From: Reinekea blandensis MED297
GTDB taxonomy: Bacteria > Pseudomonadota > Gammaproteobacteria > Pseudomonadales > Natronospirillaceae
Length of the DNA: 64,000 nt
Reading direction: 5' to 3'
Assembly (NCBI RefSeq): GCF_000153185.1
Contig: NZ_CH724154.1
Coordinates: 234,352 to 298,351, forward strand
Part shown: positions 18,141 through 27,419 of the stretch, one piece after another
Layout: every line of letters begins with the position of its first letter
How positions within the stretch are numbered: position 1 is the stretch's first letter
Translations under genes and position numbers: made by a program
The notes under the pieces: generated by a model
What the model saw: only the letters and a program-made list of their open reading frames with translations
What the model was told of the DNA's origin: nothing
Databases searched by the model: none

Positions 18141-19349
18141 ATGGAAAGGTACGAGCTGGTCATTGTGGGTGGAGGTATGGCCGGGCTGACATTGACCGCC
18201 TTACTCCAACCGGCTCTTGACCGCGGATTAACCACCGCCCTGATAGATCCCGCCCCGCAACCCTCGAGTGGCGCCCCCGGCTCGCCGAGCTTCGATGATC
18301 GGGCTACCGCGCTTTCGGGACAAACGCTCGATGTTCTGCAGCGGCTCGGGTTATCCGAGTTAAACTCCGTTGTTTCTGACATTCTGGAAATCGAAGTCAG
18401 TGATCATGGGCACTTAGGTTACCACCACATGCGCGCCGCCGAGCAACAGTTCGATCGCTACGGCGCGGTAATTGCCAATCGCAGCTTAGGCAGCCTGCTC
18501 TGGCAACACACTCAGGCTCTGCCGGTTGATTGGCGCTTCGGACAATCCGTCAGCAAAGCCCGTCCGATCAACGACGGGATCGAACTGACACTGGCAGATG
18601 GCCATCAGATCCACGCGGGATTGCTGGTCCTGTGCGACGGCGGCCGTTCTTCACTGACCGAGCAGCTCGGCTTACAGGCACAAACCGTGGATTTTAACGC
18701 CGTCGCCCGCATTGCTACCGTCGAAACAACATTACCGCATCAGGGCAAAGCCTTTGAGCGATTTACCCAACAGGGTCCCATCGCACTGCTGCCATTTGGC
18801 GATTTCAGCGCCCTGGTCTGGACAGCACCGAAAGCTACACAGTCCACCTGGCCGTCGACACCAGAAGACGCCATCCCGCTACTGGAAGCCCAGTTCGGGC
18901 AACGCCTGGGGCGGGTCCGCCGCATCGGCGATTGGCAGCAGTACCCGTTAATCGAACGTACCCTGTCGCAACCGGTCGGGCACCATTTCATCGCCCTCGG
19001 TAACACCGCGGCCACCCTGCATCCGGTGGCCGGTCAGGGGTTTAACTTAGCCCTGCGCGGTGTGCAGCGTTTTGCCGATCTGATCAACCGCACTCACGAT
19101 GAAGGCGCCGGTCAACTGCCCTCATTCCAAGAGCTGACCACACTGGCCGAAACCATCCAAGGCGATCAGGATCTGACCGCTGGTTTCTCACGCCAGCTGA
19201 TCAGTCTGTTTGGTTCTGCCAATCCATTGTTGCAAATCGGTCGCGGTCTCGGTCTGAACAGCCTTGACCGTCACCCGTCGCTCAGCCGTCTGTTCGCATT
19301 AAACAGTATGGGGCTGCTCGCTGCAGCGCCGGTTTCCCAAGGATCTTGA
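18141..19349 (+). CDS. ubiH: 2-octaprenyl-6-methoxyphenol hydroxylase-type FAD monooxygenase UbiH
   Basis: A 402-residue FAD-dependent hydroxylase of ubiquinone biosynthesis. The dinucleotide fold GGGMAGLTLTALL is at residues 10-22, the UbiH-type signature SFDDRATALS at about 50-59, and the second FAD motif GNTAATLHPVAGQGFNLALRG at about 285-305. It is followed 2 bp later by a second member (ubiI). UbiH in E. coli hydroxylates C1 of the ring, and assignment to that step rests on sequence similarity. UbiD, acting earlier in the pathway, lies 43 kb away in this window. Confidence 0.87.
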   Translation: MERYELVIVGGGMAGLTLTALLQPALDRGLTTALIDPAPQPSSGAPGSPSFDDRATALSGQTLDVLQRLGLSELNSVVSDILEIEVSDHGHLGYHHMRAAEQQFDRYGAVIANRSLGSLLWQHTQALPVDWRFGQSVSKARPINDGIELTLADGHQIHAGLLVLCDGGRSSLTEQLGLQAQTVDFNAVARIATVETTLPHQGKAFERFTQQGPIALLPFGDFSALVWTAPKATQSTWPSTPEDAIPLLEAQFGQRLGRVRRIGDWQQYPLIERTLSQPVGHHFIALGNTAATLHPVAGQGFNLALRGVQRFADLINRTHDEGAGQLPSFQELTTLAETIQGDQDLTAGFSRQLISLFGSANPLLQIGRGLGLNSLDRHPSLSRLFALNSMGLLAAAPVSQGS

Positions 19350-19351
19350 TC

Positions 19352-20635
19352 ATGACCACCCATAACACACACGACATAATCATTTCCGGTGCGGGCATGG
19401 TCGGCTTGGCGACGGCCATCGGCCTGGCTCGTGCCGGACTGCGCGTTGCCCTGCTGGAAAAGAATCGATTCGACGAGACACCGTCTTCACCGGGTCATTT
19501 CAGTGCGCGAGTCAGCGCAATTAACCACACCAGCGAACACCTGCTGCGTAACCTTGGTGCCTGGGATGGCATAGCGAAAGACCGGCGCAGCGCATATCGT
19601 CAGATGGATGTCTGGGACGGTTTGGGTACTGGTGACATTCAGTTCAATGCTGATGACGTTCAGGTCGATCATCTTGGTCATATCATCGAGAACCGCCACA
19701 TCGTCATGGCATTACTCGAGGTTGCCCGTACACTGCCCGACATTGAGCTTCTAGCAGAGGAAACCATTACCCAGTGGCAACAAGACGACTCCGGAGTCAC
19801 CGCGACCACTTCGCTGGACCAGACATTGAGAGCATCCCTGCTTATTGGAAGTGAAGGTAAACTGTCCCCGGTTCGTGAACAGTCGGACATCGATCTCTGG
19901 CGATGGAGTTACGACCACTCAGCGGTCGTAACCACCGTCCGGCATGAACGGCCGCATCAGGCAACGGCGCGACAGGTATTTCTCGAAAATGGTCCGCTGG
20001 CCTTTCTGCCACTGGAAGATACCGAACACCCGCAACAGACCAGCTCTATTGTCTGGTCGGTGTTACCAGGTGAAGCACAGCGGCTGTTGACACTGGATAA
20101 CGATGAGTTCTGTCGCGAACTCGGTACGGCCTTTGAACATCGACTGGGCGCCATTACTCACGCCGATCCTCGCTTCGCCTTTCCACTAGAGGCTCAGCAG
20201 GCCAAACACTATTACGACGGACGGGTGGTCGTGCTGGGCGACGCGGCTCACACCATTCACCCGTTGGCGGGGCTCGGCGTCAATCTGGGTTTTCTGGATG
20301 CCGGAGCACTCATTGATGAACTGGTCCGAGCGCATGAAAAGCAAATGGATCTGGGACATGCCTTTGTTTTGCGACGCTACCAGCGCACGCGTCAGAGCCA
20401 CAACCTGGCCGTCGCGGCGTTGATGGAAGGCTTAAAGCGCGGCTTTACCACGCAGGCAGCACTGCCGGTAATGCTCAGAAACAGCGGGCTCAGTCTGCTG
20501 AATCGCGTCCATTTACTCAAACGTCCGCTGATTCAGGGGGCACTGGGCAATCTGGGGCCAGCCGCGCCGACCTTGTGTCGCCCCCTCAGCGATGCCCCGA
20601 AAAGCCGTTTTGCCGCCACGCCTCATAAACCATAA
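19352..20635 (+). CDS. ubiI: UbiH/UbiF/VisC-family ubiquinone hydroxylase (UbiI-like)
   Basis: A 427-residue FAD monooxygenase, paralogous to its upstream neighbour. It has the N-terminal [18 protein letters not shown] (about 13-30), the FSARVSAIN motif typical of UbiI/UbiF (about 49-57) and the C-terminal [21 protein letters not shown] (about 298-318). AAGGA lies 8 nt before the ATG at 19352; a TTG 6 bp earlier overlaps the ubiH stop but is less likely. UbiI hydroxylates C5 and UbiF C6 in E. coli. I favour UbiI from the usual ubiH-ubiI gene order, but this is not proven. Confidence 0.82.
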   Translation: MTTHNTHDIIISGAGMVGLATAIGLARAGLRVALLEKNRFDETPSSPGHFSARVSAINHTSEHLLRNLGAWDGIAKDRRSAYRQMDVWDGLGTGDIQFNADDVQVDHLGHIIENRHIVMALLEVARTLPDIELLAEETITQWQQDDSGVTATTSLDQTLRASLLIGSEGKLSPVREQSDIDLWRWSYDHSAVVTTVRHERPHQATARQVFLENGPLAFLPLEDTEHPQQTSSIVWSVLPGEAQRLLTLDNDEFCRELGTAFEHRLGAITHADPRFAFPLEAQQAKHYYDGRVVVLGDAAHTIHPLAGLGVNLGFLDAGALIDELVRAHEKQMDLGHAFVLRRYQRTRQSHNLAVAALMEGLKRGFTTQAALPVMLRNSGLSLLNRVHLLKRPLIQGALGNLGPAAPTLCRPLSDAPKSRFAATPHKP

Positions 20636-21050
20636 CGGCGACCGTATTGGATAGGTTAAGACTGCGGCTGTCCGCTAACATCGGCAGTCGCAACACCTGT
20701 TCCGGTGGTAACGACTCACGAATATCCGCAGGCAACCCGCGGGTTTCAGGACCAAACATCAGGTAATCGCCCGGCTGAAAGGCCACTTCACTGTAGCCCT
20801 GAGACCCTTTGGTACTGAGTGCAAACAACCGAGGCGGCTGGGCCTGTTGCAAAAAGGTCGGGTAATCCGGCCAGATACGAATCTGGGCAAACTCATGGTA
20901 ATCCAGCCCGGCACGACGCAACGCTTTTTCATCCATGGAAAACCCGAGCGGTTCAATCAGGTGCAACTGACAACCGGTGTTGGCGCACAAGCGGATAATA
21001 TTGCCGGTATTCGGTGGAATTTCAGGTTCAAACAACACAATATGAAACAC
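20586..21050 (-). CDS. trmL: tRNA (cytidine/uridine-2'-O)-methyltransferase TrmL
   Basis: A 154-residue SPOUT methyltransferase that 2'-O-methylates the wobble base (position 34) of leucine tRNAs. [20 protein letters not shown] (about 6-25) and the knot motifs [11 protein letters not shown] and [14 protein letters not shown] (about 94-140) are diagnostic. The best start is the GTG at 21050, which gives FHIVLFEPE right after the initiator as in E. coli TrmL (157 residues); an upstream ATG at 21095 would add a non-conserved tail. The gene is tail-to-tail with ubiI, with the two coding ends overlapping by 50 bp. Confidence 0.9.
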   Translation of the reverse strand: MFHIVLFEPEIPPNTGNIIRLCANTGCQLHLIEPLGFSMDEKALRRAGLDYHEFAQIRIWPDYPTFLQQAQPPRLFALSTKGSQGYSEVAFQPGDYLMFGPETRGLPADIRESLPPEQVLRLPMLADSRSLNLSNTVAVMVYEAWRQNGFSGHR

Positions 21051-21309
21051 GTCTGGCGCCTTTGCAGGAAGATAAACCGCGGCATAATAGACCAATTACT
21101 CCGGATTCTCACCCACCCGACCAATGAACGACCGGACTACACTCTAACGACGTTCCAACATGATCAGGTAAGGCTAAATACATAATCCACAGCAAAAAAC
21201 CTTGAACCAGTTAAAAAAAACGACAAAATGGCTTATCTTTCAGGTATTTAGGTGCGCTTGTTGCTAAACTACCTCCTAATTGTGTTAGGCACTGCTAAAT
21301 GCTGGGGCG

Positions 21310-22269
21310 ATGGTTACCGGAATGAAAGCAAAATACAGTAAACAGCATTGGCTGCATTTTTCTGAGAACGGCCTCTGCCTGTTTGAAACCGGCCCGGGAA
21401 AGGACGCATTGCCTTACCTTGATATCAAGGCCACGCTCAGCGCCGACTCACCATTATCAGCCCCCGCCGCGCATATGCGCTGGGTACGTCAGCATGCCGG
21501 CAAACGACTTAACATTCTACTCTCTAATGGCCTCTATCAGTTACTGCTGTCTGACGTTCCCGACGTTCCCGAGGCGGAGCTGCGCGATGCAATCGAGCTG
21601 AAAGCGGCCGACCTGATCAATTACGATCTCGAAGACGCGCTGATCGACGTCATCCAATTACCTTCGGATGCTTATCGGGGACGGATGAAAATGGCCTTTA
21701 TCGTCGCCATGATGAAAACGCCCTTACAGCAATGGCTCGTCGAACTGGCTCAACACGGTATTCGAGTGGATATTATCGACGTTGAAATGACCCAGCTGCG
21801 GAACCTTCTGGTCTTCCATCAGACCGTGCCGGAAACCGGCATTCTTCAGCTAACCGCCAATTCCAGTCGTTTACTGCTGACTTACCAGCGTGAAATGGTG
21901 TTGTCCCGAGCCTTCGACATAGGCCTCGGTAGCCTGATCCGGGAACAGACAGTCCAGGATGGTGAGCTGGAACTAACGCTGGATTCTGCAGAATCCTCAG
22001 ACATCCAACTGGAGTCTCTGGCTCTGGAGATTCGTCGCTCCTTCGACTATTACGAAGCTCAACTGGGCCTGGGTTCACTGGGTGAGGTTCGTCTGTTATG
22101 TGATGCCCGCTATGACTACCTTGCGGACGAACTGACTCAGCGACTGGGTGTGCGTTTTTCAATGATCAGACCGGAAGACTTCATGACTATCCGCTTGTCG
22201 CAAATGGATCTGGACCCCGTTAATTTCTATGGCCTGACCGGTTCGGTCTACCGGGAGGCTCTGTCATGA
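21310..22269 (+). CDS. mshI: MSHA biogenesis protein MshI (PilM-like)
   Basis: A 319-residue actin-fold (PilM/MshI-type) cytoplasmic protein that starts a type IV pilus assembly gene run. Family-like parts are LLSNGLYQLLLSDVPDVPEAELRDAIELKAADLINYD (read across about residues 61-97), the VDIIDVEMTQLRNL segment (about 153-166) and the end LDPVNFYGLTGSVYRE. In Vibrio and Shewanella MshI links the inner-membrane PilN/PilO-like pair to the cytoplasmic motor. The gene upstream in those genomes, mshH, is absent here. The ATG at 21310 lacks a clear ribosome binding site; an ATG at 21322 is an alternative. It overlaps the next gene by 4 bp. Confidence 0.85.
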   Translation: MVTGMKAKYSKQHWLHFSENGLCLFETGPGKDALPYLDIKATLSADSPLSAPAAHMRWVRQHAGKRLNILLSNGLYQLLLSDVPDVPEAELRDAIELKAADLINYDLEDALIDVIQLPSDAYRGRMKMAFIVAMMKTPLQQWLVELAQHGIRVDIIDVEMTQLRNLLVFHQTVPETGILQLTANSSRLLLTYQREMVLSRAFDIGLGSLIREQTVQDGELELTLDSAESSDIQLESLALEIRRSFDYYEAQLGLGSLGEVRLLCDARYDYLADELTQRLGVRFSMIRPEDFMTIRLSQMDLDPVNFYGLTGSVYREALS

Positions 22270-22877
22270 CGCATCAGATCAATCTGAATCGCAAACATTT
22301 ACTGCCCGGCTATAGCGCCGTTCAGCTGCCAACCTTCCTGGGCGTAATCTTGCTGGCATTGTTGCTCGGCGCAGGCTGGGTTGGTGCCGCCTGGCTTGAA
22401 CACCAGTCACTGTTGCAGGAAGCATCACGTTTACAGACAGAGCTGGAAACCGAACAGCAACGCCTGACGGACTTTCAGCGCAATTACCCGAATGTCACCA
22501 ATGAACCTGAACTGCGCAGTGAAAATGAAGCGCTGACCGGCCGCTTAATGCGCGCGCGCGAAACCTACCAAGGCCTGGCGTTTCAACTGGAAAACGCCGT
22601 AACCGGGTTTTATCAGCCATTAACACAATTGTCTGAATACGATCTGGACGGACTCTGGCTGAACCAGATTCACCTGCAGGATGGCCAGCGCCGATTTGTA
22701 TTGGAAGGCGTGGCCCGTCACCCGGAACTTATCCCGCAGTATCTTGAGCAGCTCGGCCAATCCAGTTTTCGCGGCATCAGCATTCAGTCGTTCACCATGA
22801 ACAAACAGCCCGCCGAAGATCTCTGGCAGTTCAGCCTGTCCAATGAACAGCCTGCGAATGATCGGGAGAATCGATAA
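22266..22877 (+). CDS. PilN-like MSHA biogenesis protein (MshI2)
   Basis: A 203-residue inner-membrane protein with the PilN layout: a short cytoplasmic N-terminus beginning with the conserved INLN-type motif (QINLNRKHLLP, residues 4-14) that binds the PilM-like partner, one membrane helix (about 23-44), then a coiled coil (about 48-100) and a small periplasmic domain. It overlaps both flanking genes (ATGA upstream, 1 bp downstream), so it is certainly in the operon. In other MSHA loci this gene is annotated as PilN or MshI2. Confidence 0.82.
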   Translation: MTHQINLNRKHLLPGYSAVQLPTFLGVILLALLLGAGWVGAAWLEHQSLLQEASRLQTELETEQQRLTDFQRNYPNVTNEPELRSENEALTGRLMRARETYQGLAFQLENAVTGFYQPLTQLSEYDLDGLWLNQIHLQDGQRRFVLEGVARHPELIPQYLEQLGQSSFRGISIQSFTMNKQPAEDLWQFSLSNEQPANDRENR

Positions 22878-23524
22878 TGCTGCATCGCCAAACCTATCAG
22901 ATCCGGCTGCTGATTGAGCGGCTGAGCCGGCGTGAGCGGATACTGTTGTTGGTCGTCCTGTTCGCCGTGATTCTGGCGGCTGCACAATCAACCCTGATGT
23001 TATCCGGGCTCGACCGTCATGACCGGGTACGCGAGCAGATCACCAACGTCCGACAACAGACCCAAGCCACCCGACAGGCGCTGCTGGACTATCAGGCGGC
23101 GATCAACAATCCGCAGATCCAGGCCCTGCGGGACAACAACGACGACCTGCGAACCCGGATTGAAGATCTTGAAGCTCGCATCGCCAACATCAACAGCCAA
23201 CTGATGTCGCCGGAGCGCATGATCAGCTTGCTCAAAGAGCTGCTCAATGATTACAGCAATCTCACTGTCACCCGTTTTGAGGTCCAACCGGTTGAGATCA
23301 TCGAATCGGACGCTGATGGTGGTCACCTGTTTTATCGTCACGGCCTGATCATTGAAATGTCCGGCCGCTTCGAAGCGTTGAATGACTATCTGGCCACCAT
23401 CGAAGCCTTGGAAGGACAGTTGTTCTGGGACGATCTGCTGATTGAAACGGACACCTTCCCCAGCCTGACAATCCGCCTGGAGGTTCACACCCTGAGCCAG
23501 GATGAGGAGTGGTTGAATGTTTAA
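22877..23524 (+). CDS. mshJ: MSHA biogenesis protein MshJ (GspM/PilO-like)
   Basis: A 215-residue protein with a basic cytoplasmic start (RLLIERLSRRER), one membrane helix at about 21-40, a coiled coil (about 48-115) and a periplasmic ferredoxin-like domain ending FWDDLLIETDTFPSLTIRLEVHTLS (read across 181-205). This is the PilO/GspM/MshJ fold, which pairs with PilN-like proteins in the inner-membrane ring of the pilus machine. Its position between the PilN-like gene and mshK matches the MSHA order. It overlaps mshK by 8 bp. Confidence 0.83.
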   Translation: MLHRQTYQIRLLIERLSRRERILLLVVLFAVILAAAQSTLMLSGLDRHDRVREQITNVRQQTQATRQALLDYQAAINNPQIQALRDNNDDLRTRIEDLEARIANINSQLMSPERMISLLKELLNDYSNLTVTRFEVQPVEIIESDADGGHLFYRHGLIIEMSGRFEALNDYLATIEALEGQLFWDDLLIETDTFPSLTIRLEVHTLSQDEEWLNV

Positions 23525-23861
23525 ACCCCTGTTGGTGATCAGCCTGACCACCCTTCTGAGTGTTGCGCTCGCAAACCCGATGCAACCGGATCGCGCCGCT
23601 CCAGCGCCTGCTCAACCGGCGACTGCGACGCGTGCAGCGCCACCGGCATTACCGCGACTGCAATCGATCATAATCATCGGTGATCTGCGTAAAGCGGTGT
23701 TTCTGCCTGATCAGGAAATCGCCGTCGGCGAACAAATTAACGGCTATCGTCTGGTGGAACTGGACAGCCGATCGGTGACCCTGCAACGCGGCTCGATCAC
23801 CCGTACACTGACAATAACGACCTCCGGTGCGTTCACGCTGCAGCCGGCTAATGAGGAATAA
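23517..23861 (+). CDS. mshK: MSHA biogenesis protein MshK (PilP-like)
   Basis: A 114-residue periplasmic protein. It has a signal peptide of about 19 residues (ending SVALA-NP), then a proline/alanine-rich linker (20-45), then a small beta domain: SIIIIGDLRKAVFLPDQEI and VGEQINGYRLVELDSRSVTLQRG. This is the PilP/GspC-type homology region that couples the inner-membrane complex to the secretin. It sits between mshJ and the secretin gene mshL, with overlap or a 1-bp gap on each side. Confidence 0.83.
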   Translation: MFKPLLVISLTTLLSVALANPMQPDRAAPAPAQPATATRAAPPALPRLQSIIIIGDLRKAVFLPDQEIAVGEQINGYRLVELDSRSVTLQRGSITRTLTITTSGAFTLQPANEE

Positions 23862-23862
23862 C

Positions 23863-25422
23863 ATGGCCAACCGATTGTTTTTTCCATCCTCCCTCGCATT
23901 CATGGCATTGCTGGTCACTGGTTGTGCCAATCAACCCGCCCAGGTGCAGATGGAACCGATGAGTGCACGCGCCGAACTGGCCGCCGAACGGCCACTGGTT
24001 GCAACGCAGACAGAGCCCACCGCACCGGTACAGACGCCAGAAGCGCTAACACAAGATTTGCTGTCGCTGACTCAGGCCCCGACCGCGCAGGTTCGGTTTG
24101 ATGTTGAAGCCCGGAATCGCCCGGCCGCACAGTTCTTCGCCGACTTAGGCGAAGCGCAGCAACTCAACATTCTGGTCGATCCGGGCATCAACAACACCAT
24201 TACCCTGTCACTGCGTAATGTCACTCTGAATCAGGTGCTCAGTGCGCTGCGTGACATCTACGGCTACGACTTCCAACGCACGGACTACGGTTACCGGGTC
24301 ACGCCAAATCAGTTAAGTACCCGTGTTTACCGTTTGAACTATCTGAACCTGGAGCGTTCCGGTTCGGCCAAAACCACCGTGGGCGGCGACGACAGCAACA
24401 CCGTCACCACTGAGTTCTCGGCTTCCAGTGGTGCAGCAAATGGGTTTTGGTCAGGCATTGAACAATCCATCCGTGGTTTTATTGCCGAGCGGGACGGTGG
24501 TCCATCACCGGTTGTGATGAACACCCAAACCGGCCTGGTCGTGGTGCACGCGACGAACCGTGAACATACCGCCATTGCCCGTTTCCTGGCCGATGCTGAG
24601 CTGATCATGCAGAAACAAGTGATCATCGAAGCCAAGATCGTCGAAGTGACGCTCGACCAGGAGTACCGATCCGGCATTAACTGGTCCTTCTTCAACGATA
24701 ACTTTGGCAGCGGTAACAACAGCGCCGGCATCGGACTCGATGGCAATGCGATCAGTGGCGCTGGCGGAGTTGGTGGCGTGTTCAACCTCAGTCTGTCACT
24801 CGATAACTTCACGTCGATGTTGCAGTTATTGGACCACCAGGGGGATGTGCAGGTCCTGTCCAGTCCACGGGTGTCCACCATCAATAATCAGAAGGCCGTA
24901 ATTAAAGTTGGCACCGATGAGTTTTTTGCCACCATTCAGAGCATTACCACCGAAGTCAACGATGACGATTCAGACTCGGTGACCACGGTGCCGGCCTTTG
25001 AACTGGAACAGTTCTTTTCAGGTATCGCACTCGATGTCACGCCACAGATCGCTGATGACGACAGTGTGACCCTGCATGTCCGTCCAACCGTCACCGAAGT
25101 GGTTGAAGACACCAAAACACTCGATGTTGGCGGACGCAGCTACCAGTTACCGCTGGCTTATTCGAACATTCGGGAATCCGACAGTATTATCCGCGCGCAA
25201 AGCGGCCAAATTGTTGTCATTGGTGGTCTGCTGCAACAGAAGCAGGATCTGGGCACCACCGGCTTGCCATGGTTCCAGACCATTCCGGTTATCCGGGGCC
25301 TATTTGCACAGGATCGGGAATCGCAACAAAAGAGCGAACTGGTCATTCTGCTGAAGCCGACGGTCTACAACGATCGGACATCGCTCAACCAACTGGATGA
25401 AATACTCGACCGGCTCCCTTGA
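23863..25422 (+). CDS. mshL: MSHA outer-membrane secretin MshL
   Basis: A 519-residue secretin forming the outer-membrane pore for the pilus. A lipoprotein signal ends at Cys21 (LLVTGC). The N-terminal STN/N0-like domain is at about 75-160 (RPAAQFFADLGEAQQLNILV), an N1-type domain follows (about 180-260), and the secretin core is C-terminal (about 270-510), with VQVLSSPRVSTINNQKAVIKVG and the final SELVILLKPTV typical of the family. A glycine/asparagine-rich stretch (about 283-310) is the usual gate-region variation. The start MANRLFF is chosen because it opens the lipoprotein signal; it follows the mshK stop by 1 bp. Confidence 0.93.
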   Translation: MANRLFFPSSLAFMALLVTGCANQPAQVQMEPMSARAELAAERPLVATQTEPTAPVQTPEALTQDLLSLTQAPTAQVRFDVEARNRPAAQFFADLGEAQQLNILVDPGINNTITLSLRNVTLNQVLSALRDIYGYDFQRTDYGYRVTPNQLSTRVYRLNYLNLERSGSAKTTVGGDDSNTVTTEFSASSGAANGFWSGIEQSIRGFIAERDGGPSPVVMNTQTGLVVVHATNREHTAIARFLADAELIMQKQVIIEAKIVEVTLDQEYRSGINWSFFNDNFGSGNNSAGIGLDGNAISGAGGVGGVFNLSLSLDNFTSMLQLLDHQGDVQVLSSPRVSTINNQKAVIKVGTDEFFATIQSITTEVNDDDSDSVTTVPAFELEQFFSGIALDVTPQIADDDSVTLHVRPTVTEVVEDTKTLDVGGRSYQLPLAYSNIRESDSIIRAQSGQIVVIGGLLQQKQDLGTTGLPWFQTIPVIRGLFAQDRESQQKSELVILLKPTVYNDRTSLNQLDEILDRLP

Positions 25423-25439
25423 GCCGGTGACGGAGCCCC

Positions 25440-26342
25440 ATGTACGAACAACATTTCGGATTTCAGAAACGTCCCTTTTCCCTGTCACCGGACACGCGTC
25501 TGTTCGTGAACCTACCGGATCACGAACGCTGCTTTCAATTACTCATCCATGTACTCGACAGCGGTGAGGGGTTTCTGAAAGTCGTGGGTGATGTTGGTAC
25601 CGGCAAAACCATTCTCTGCCGCAAACTGTTACGACATCTTGAAACCGATGCACCAGACCGCTTTCACTCAGTGTACATTCCGAACCCGATGCTCTCCCCG
25701 GTTGGATTGTATCGCGCCGTTGGCCAGGAGCTGGGCCTGAGTAATGAACAAAAAGGCGATACCGACACTCTGTTGCACCGGATCACTGAACGGATTCTCG
25801 CCTTGGCTGAATCGCAAAAAGGGGTGGTTATTGTCGTCGACGAGGCGCAATCGCTGCCCGCTGAAACCCTGGAAGCCCTGCGATTGATTACCAACCTGGA
25901 AACCGAAGACAAAAAACTGGTGCAGGTCATTTTGTTTGGTCAGACCGAACTCGACGATCTGCTGGCAGAAAAGCGCTTCCGCCAATTGCGTCAGCGCATT
26001 ACGTTTTCACACTACCTGATGCCGATGTCACGCAATGACATCCAACAGTACGTCGATTATCGCATCAACCAAAGCGGCTACAACGGACCGCCGCTGTTCA
26101 GTGCGGCTGCCATTAAGCAGCTTTATCAGACCACCCGGGGCGTACCGAGGATGATTAATGTCTTGTCTCACAAAGCGCTGATGGCCGCCTTCGCTGACCG
26201 TTCACGACAGGTTGAGGACGTACATATTCGTCGGGCCGCCAGTGATGGTGCCTTACCGGTTCAGCGTTCTTATGCCGCTTTGTGGGCACTGCTCGCCGCG
26301 GCCGTGATGCTTGCCGGCGCGATCCTGTGGAGGCTGCTGTGA
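25440..26342 (+). CDS. mshM: MSHA biogenesis ATPase MshM (ExeA-like)
   Basis: A 300-residue AAA+ ATPase of the ExeA/GspA-like type. The opening YEQHFGFQKRPFSLSPDTR is diagnostic. Walker A is GDVGTGKT at about 48-55 and Walker B is VVIVVDEAQ at about 129-137. A C-terminal membrane helix (about 280-299) anchors it. In MSHA clusters MshM probably helps place or assemble the secretin, by analogy with ExeA. It overlaps mshN by 4 bp (GTGA). Confidence 0.9.
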   Translation: MYEQHFGFQKRPFSLSPDTRLFVNLPDHERCFQLLIHVLDSGEGFLKVVGDVGTGKTILCRKLLRHLETDAPDRFHSVYIPNPMLSPVGLYRAVGQELGLSNEQKGDTDTLLHRITERILALAESQKGVVIVVDEAQSLPAETLEALRLITNLETEDKKLVQVILFGQTELDDLLAEKRFRQLRQRITFSHYLMPMSRNDIQQYVDYRINQSGYNGPPLFSAAAIKQLYQTTRGVPRMINVLSHKALMAAFADRSRQVEDVHIRRAASDGALPVQRSYAALWALLAAAVMLAGAILWRLL

Positions 26343-27418
26343 GCATCATGCACCGGGCCTTAAGTCGCACTGACCAGGACCAGACACAACCCACCGGCAA
26401 CTACAATCCGCTGGCGACCCAACCGAAACGCCGTTCGCGCTCTGGCCTGCTTTGGCTGAGCAGCGTCGGGATGATGATCATCGCCGCGGCCATTGTACTG
26501 TGGCCAACCGCCTCAGATAGATCGCTACTTGCCCCCGCGTCAGCCGGAGCGGACAGCGGCGTGGACAATCCAACCCCGGACATCATTACAGAACCCCCTG
26601 ACCTGGCTGACGCCGGCGAGCCGACGAACGACACGAGTTCCGGCAACGACAACATCGCAGACTCGACGATGAACCCGCCGTTGCCCATCACTGACATACC
26701 GCCTGAAGAAGCTCCGATTACTGAGGCAACGGCAGAACACTCGGTAAGCACTGCCACAAGCCCGAACATAACTGTGCCTGAAACCCAGGCACAAGCACCG
26801 AAAAAACCGGCACAAGCAGCTGAAAATCCGCAACCGGCGCCAAACACGACGACGGCCGAGCGCGCACCGGCGACACTGACAGAGCCGATCGAATCAAGTC
26901 CCGACCAAACCCAAGCGGCGGGCGAACCGACGGTGGACGACTCAACCGTTCAGGTGGTTCGCGAGGCAGAGCAGCAATGGCAGCGTGAAATCGAACAGCA
27001 TTTAGCGGCTGATCGCATTGAGCAGGCTGAAGCACGCTTGAAACAATGGATCAGCGCTCAGCCCAAAGCCGAAACCCCGCGAATCTGGCTGGCGAAGATC
27101 TACATCAACAACCAGCTTTATACAGCGGCCGAACCGCTGGTTCGCTCTGTTGGTAGCGCCGACGCTCAGGCACTGATGGGTGTTATCTATGAGCGTACCG
27201 GTCGCCATTCGCAAGCCGCCGGCGTTTTCGAAGTCCTGTTTCAGCGGCAACCGGATCAGAGCCAATGGCTCCTGTTCTGGGCCGTCAATGCAGAAAACAG
27301 TGGTCAGTTGGCGAAATCGCGCCAGTTGTACCAGACTTATCTGCAGCAGTTTTCACTGGAAAATGAGTCATTGCGCCAGTTTGCGGCCAGTCGGCTTCAG
27401 AGTCTCGGAGGGCCGTAA
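26339..27418 (+). CDS. mshN: MSHA biogenesis protein MshN (TPR protein)
   Basis: A 359-residue inner-membrane protein. The GTG at 26339 overlaps the mshM stop and gives the MSIMHRALS opening typical of MshN (compare Vibrio MSVINKAL). One membrane helix lies at about 40-57. A long low-complexity linker rich in Pro, Thr, Ala and Glu runs to about residue 215, and tetratricopeptide-like repeats end the protein (about 215-355: AEARLKQWI, LMGVIYERTGRHSQAAGVFEVLF). The N-terminal assignment and gene order support MshN; the linker is too variable to compare. Confidence 0.82.
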   Translation: MSIMHRALSRTDQDQTQPTGNYNPLATQPKRRSRSGLLWLSSVGMMIIAAAIVLWPTASDRSLLAPASAGADSGVDNPTPDIITEPPDLADAGEPTNDTSSGNDNIADSTMNPPLPITDIPPEEAPITEATAEHSVSTATSPNITVPETQAQAPKKPAQAAENPQPAPNTTTAERAPATLTEPIESSPDQTQAAGEPTVDDSTVQVVREAEQQWQREIEQHLAADRIEQAEARLKQWISAQPKAETPRIWLAKIYINNQLYTAAEPLVRSVGSADAQALMGVIYERTGRHSQAAGVFEVLFQRQPDQSQWLLFWAVNAENSGQLAKSRQLYQTYLQQFSLENESLRQFAASRLQSLGGP

Positions 27419-27419
27419 A

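Noticed and set aside
21051..21309. Search for mshH upstream of mshI
   Set aside because: Only 259 bp of non-coding DNA separates trmL and mshI; no GGDEF/EAL-like sequence is present.
26401..26847. Minus-strand 148-codon frame within mshN
   Set aside because: It mirrors the low-complexity Pro/Thr linker of mshN and has no independent support.
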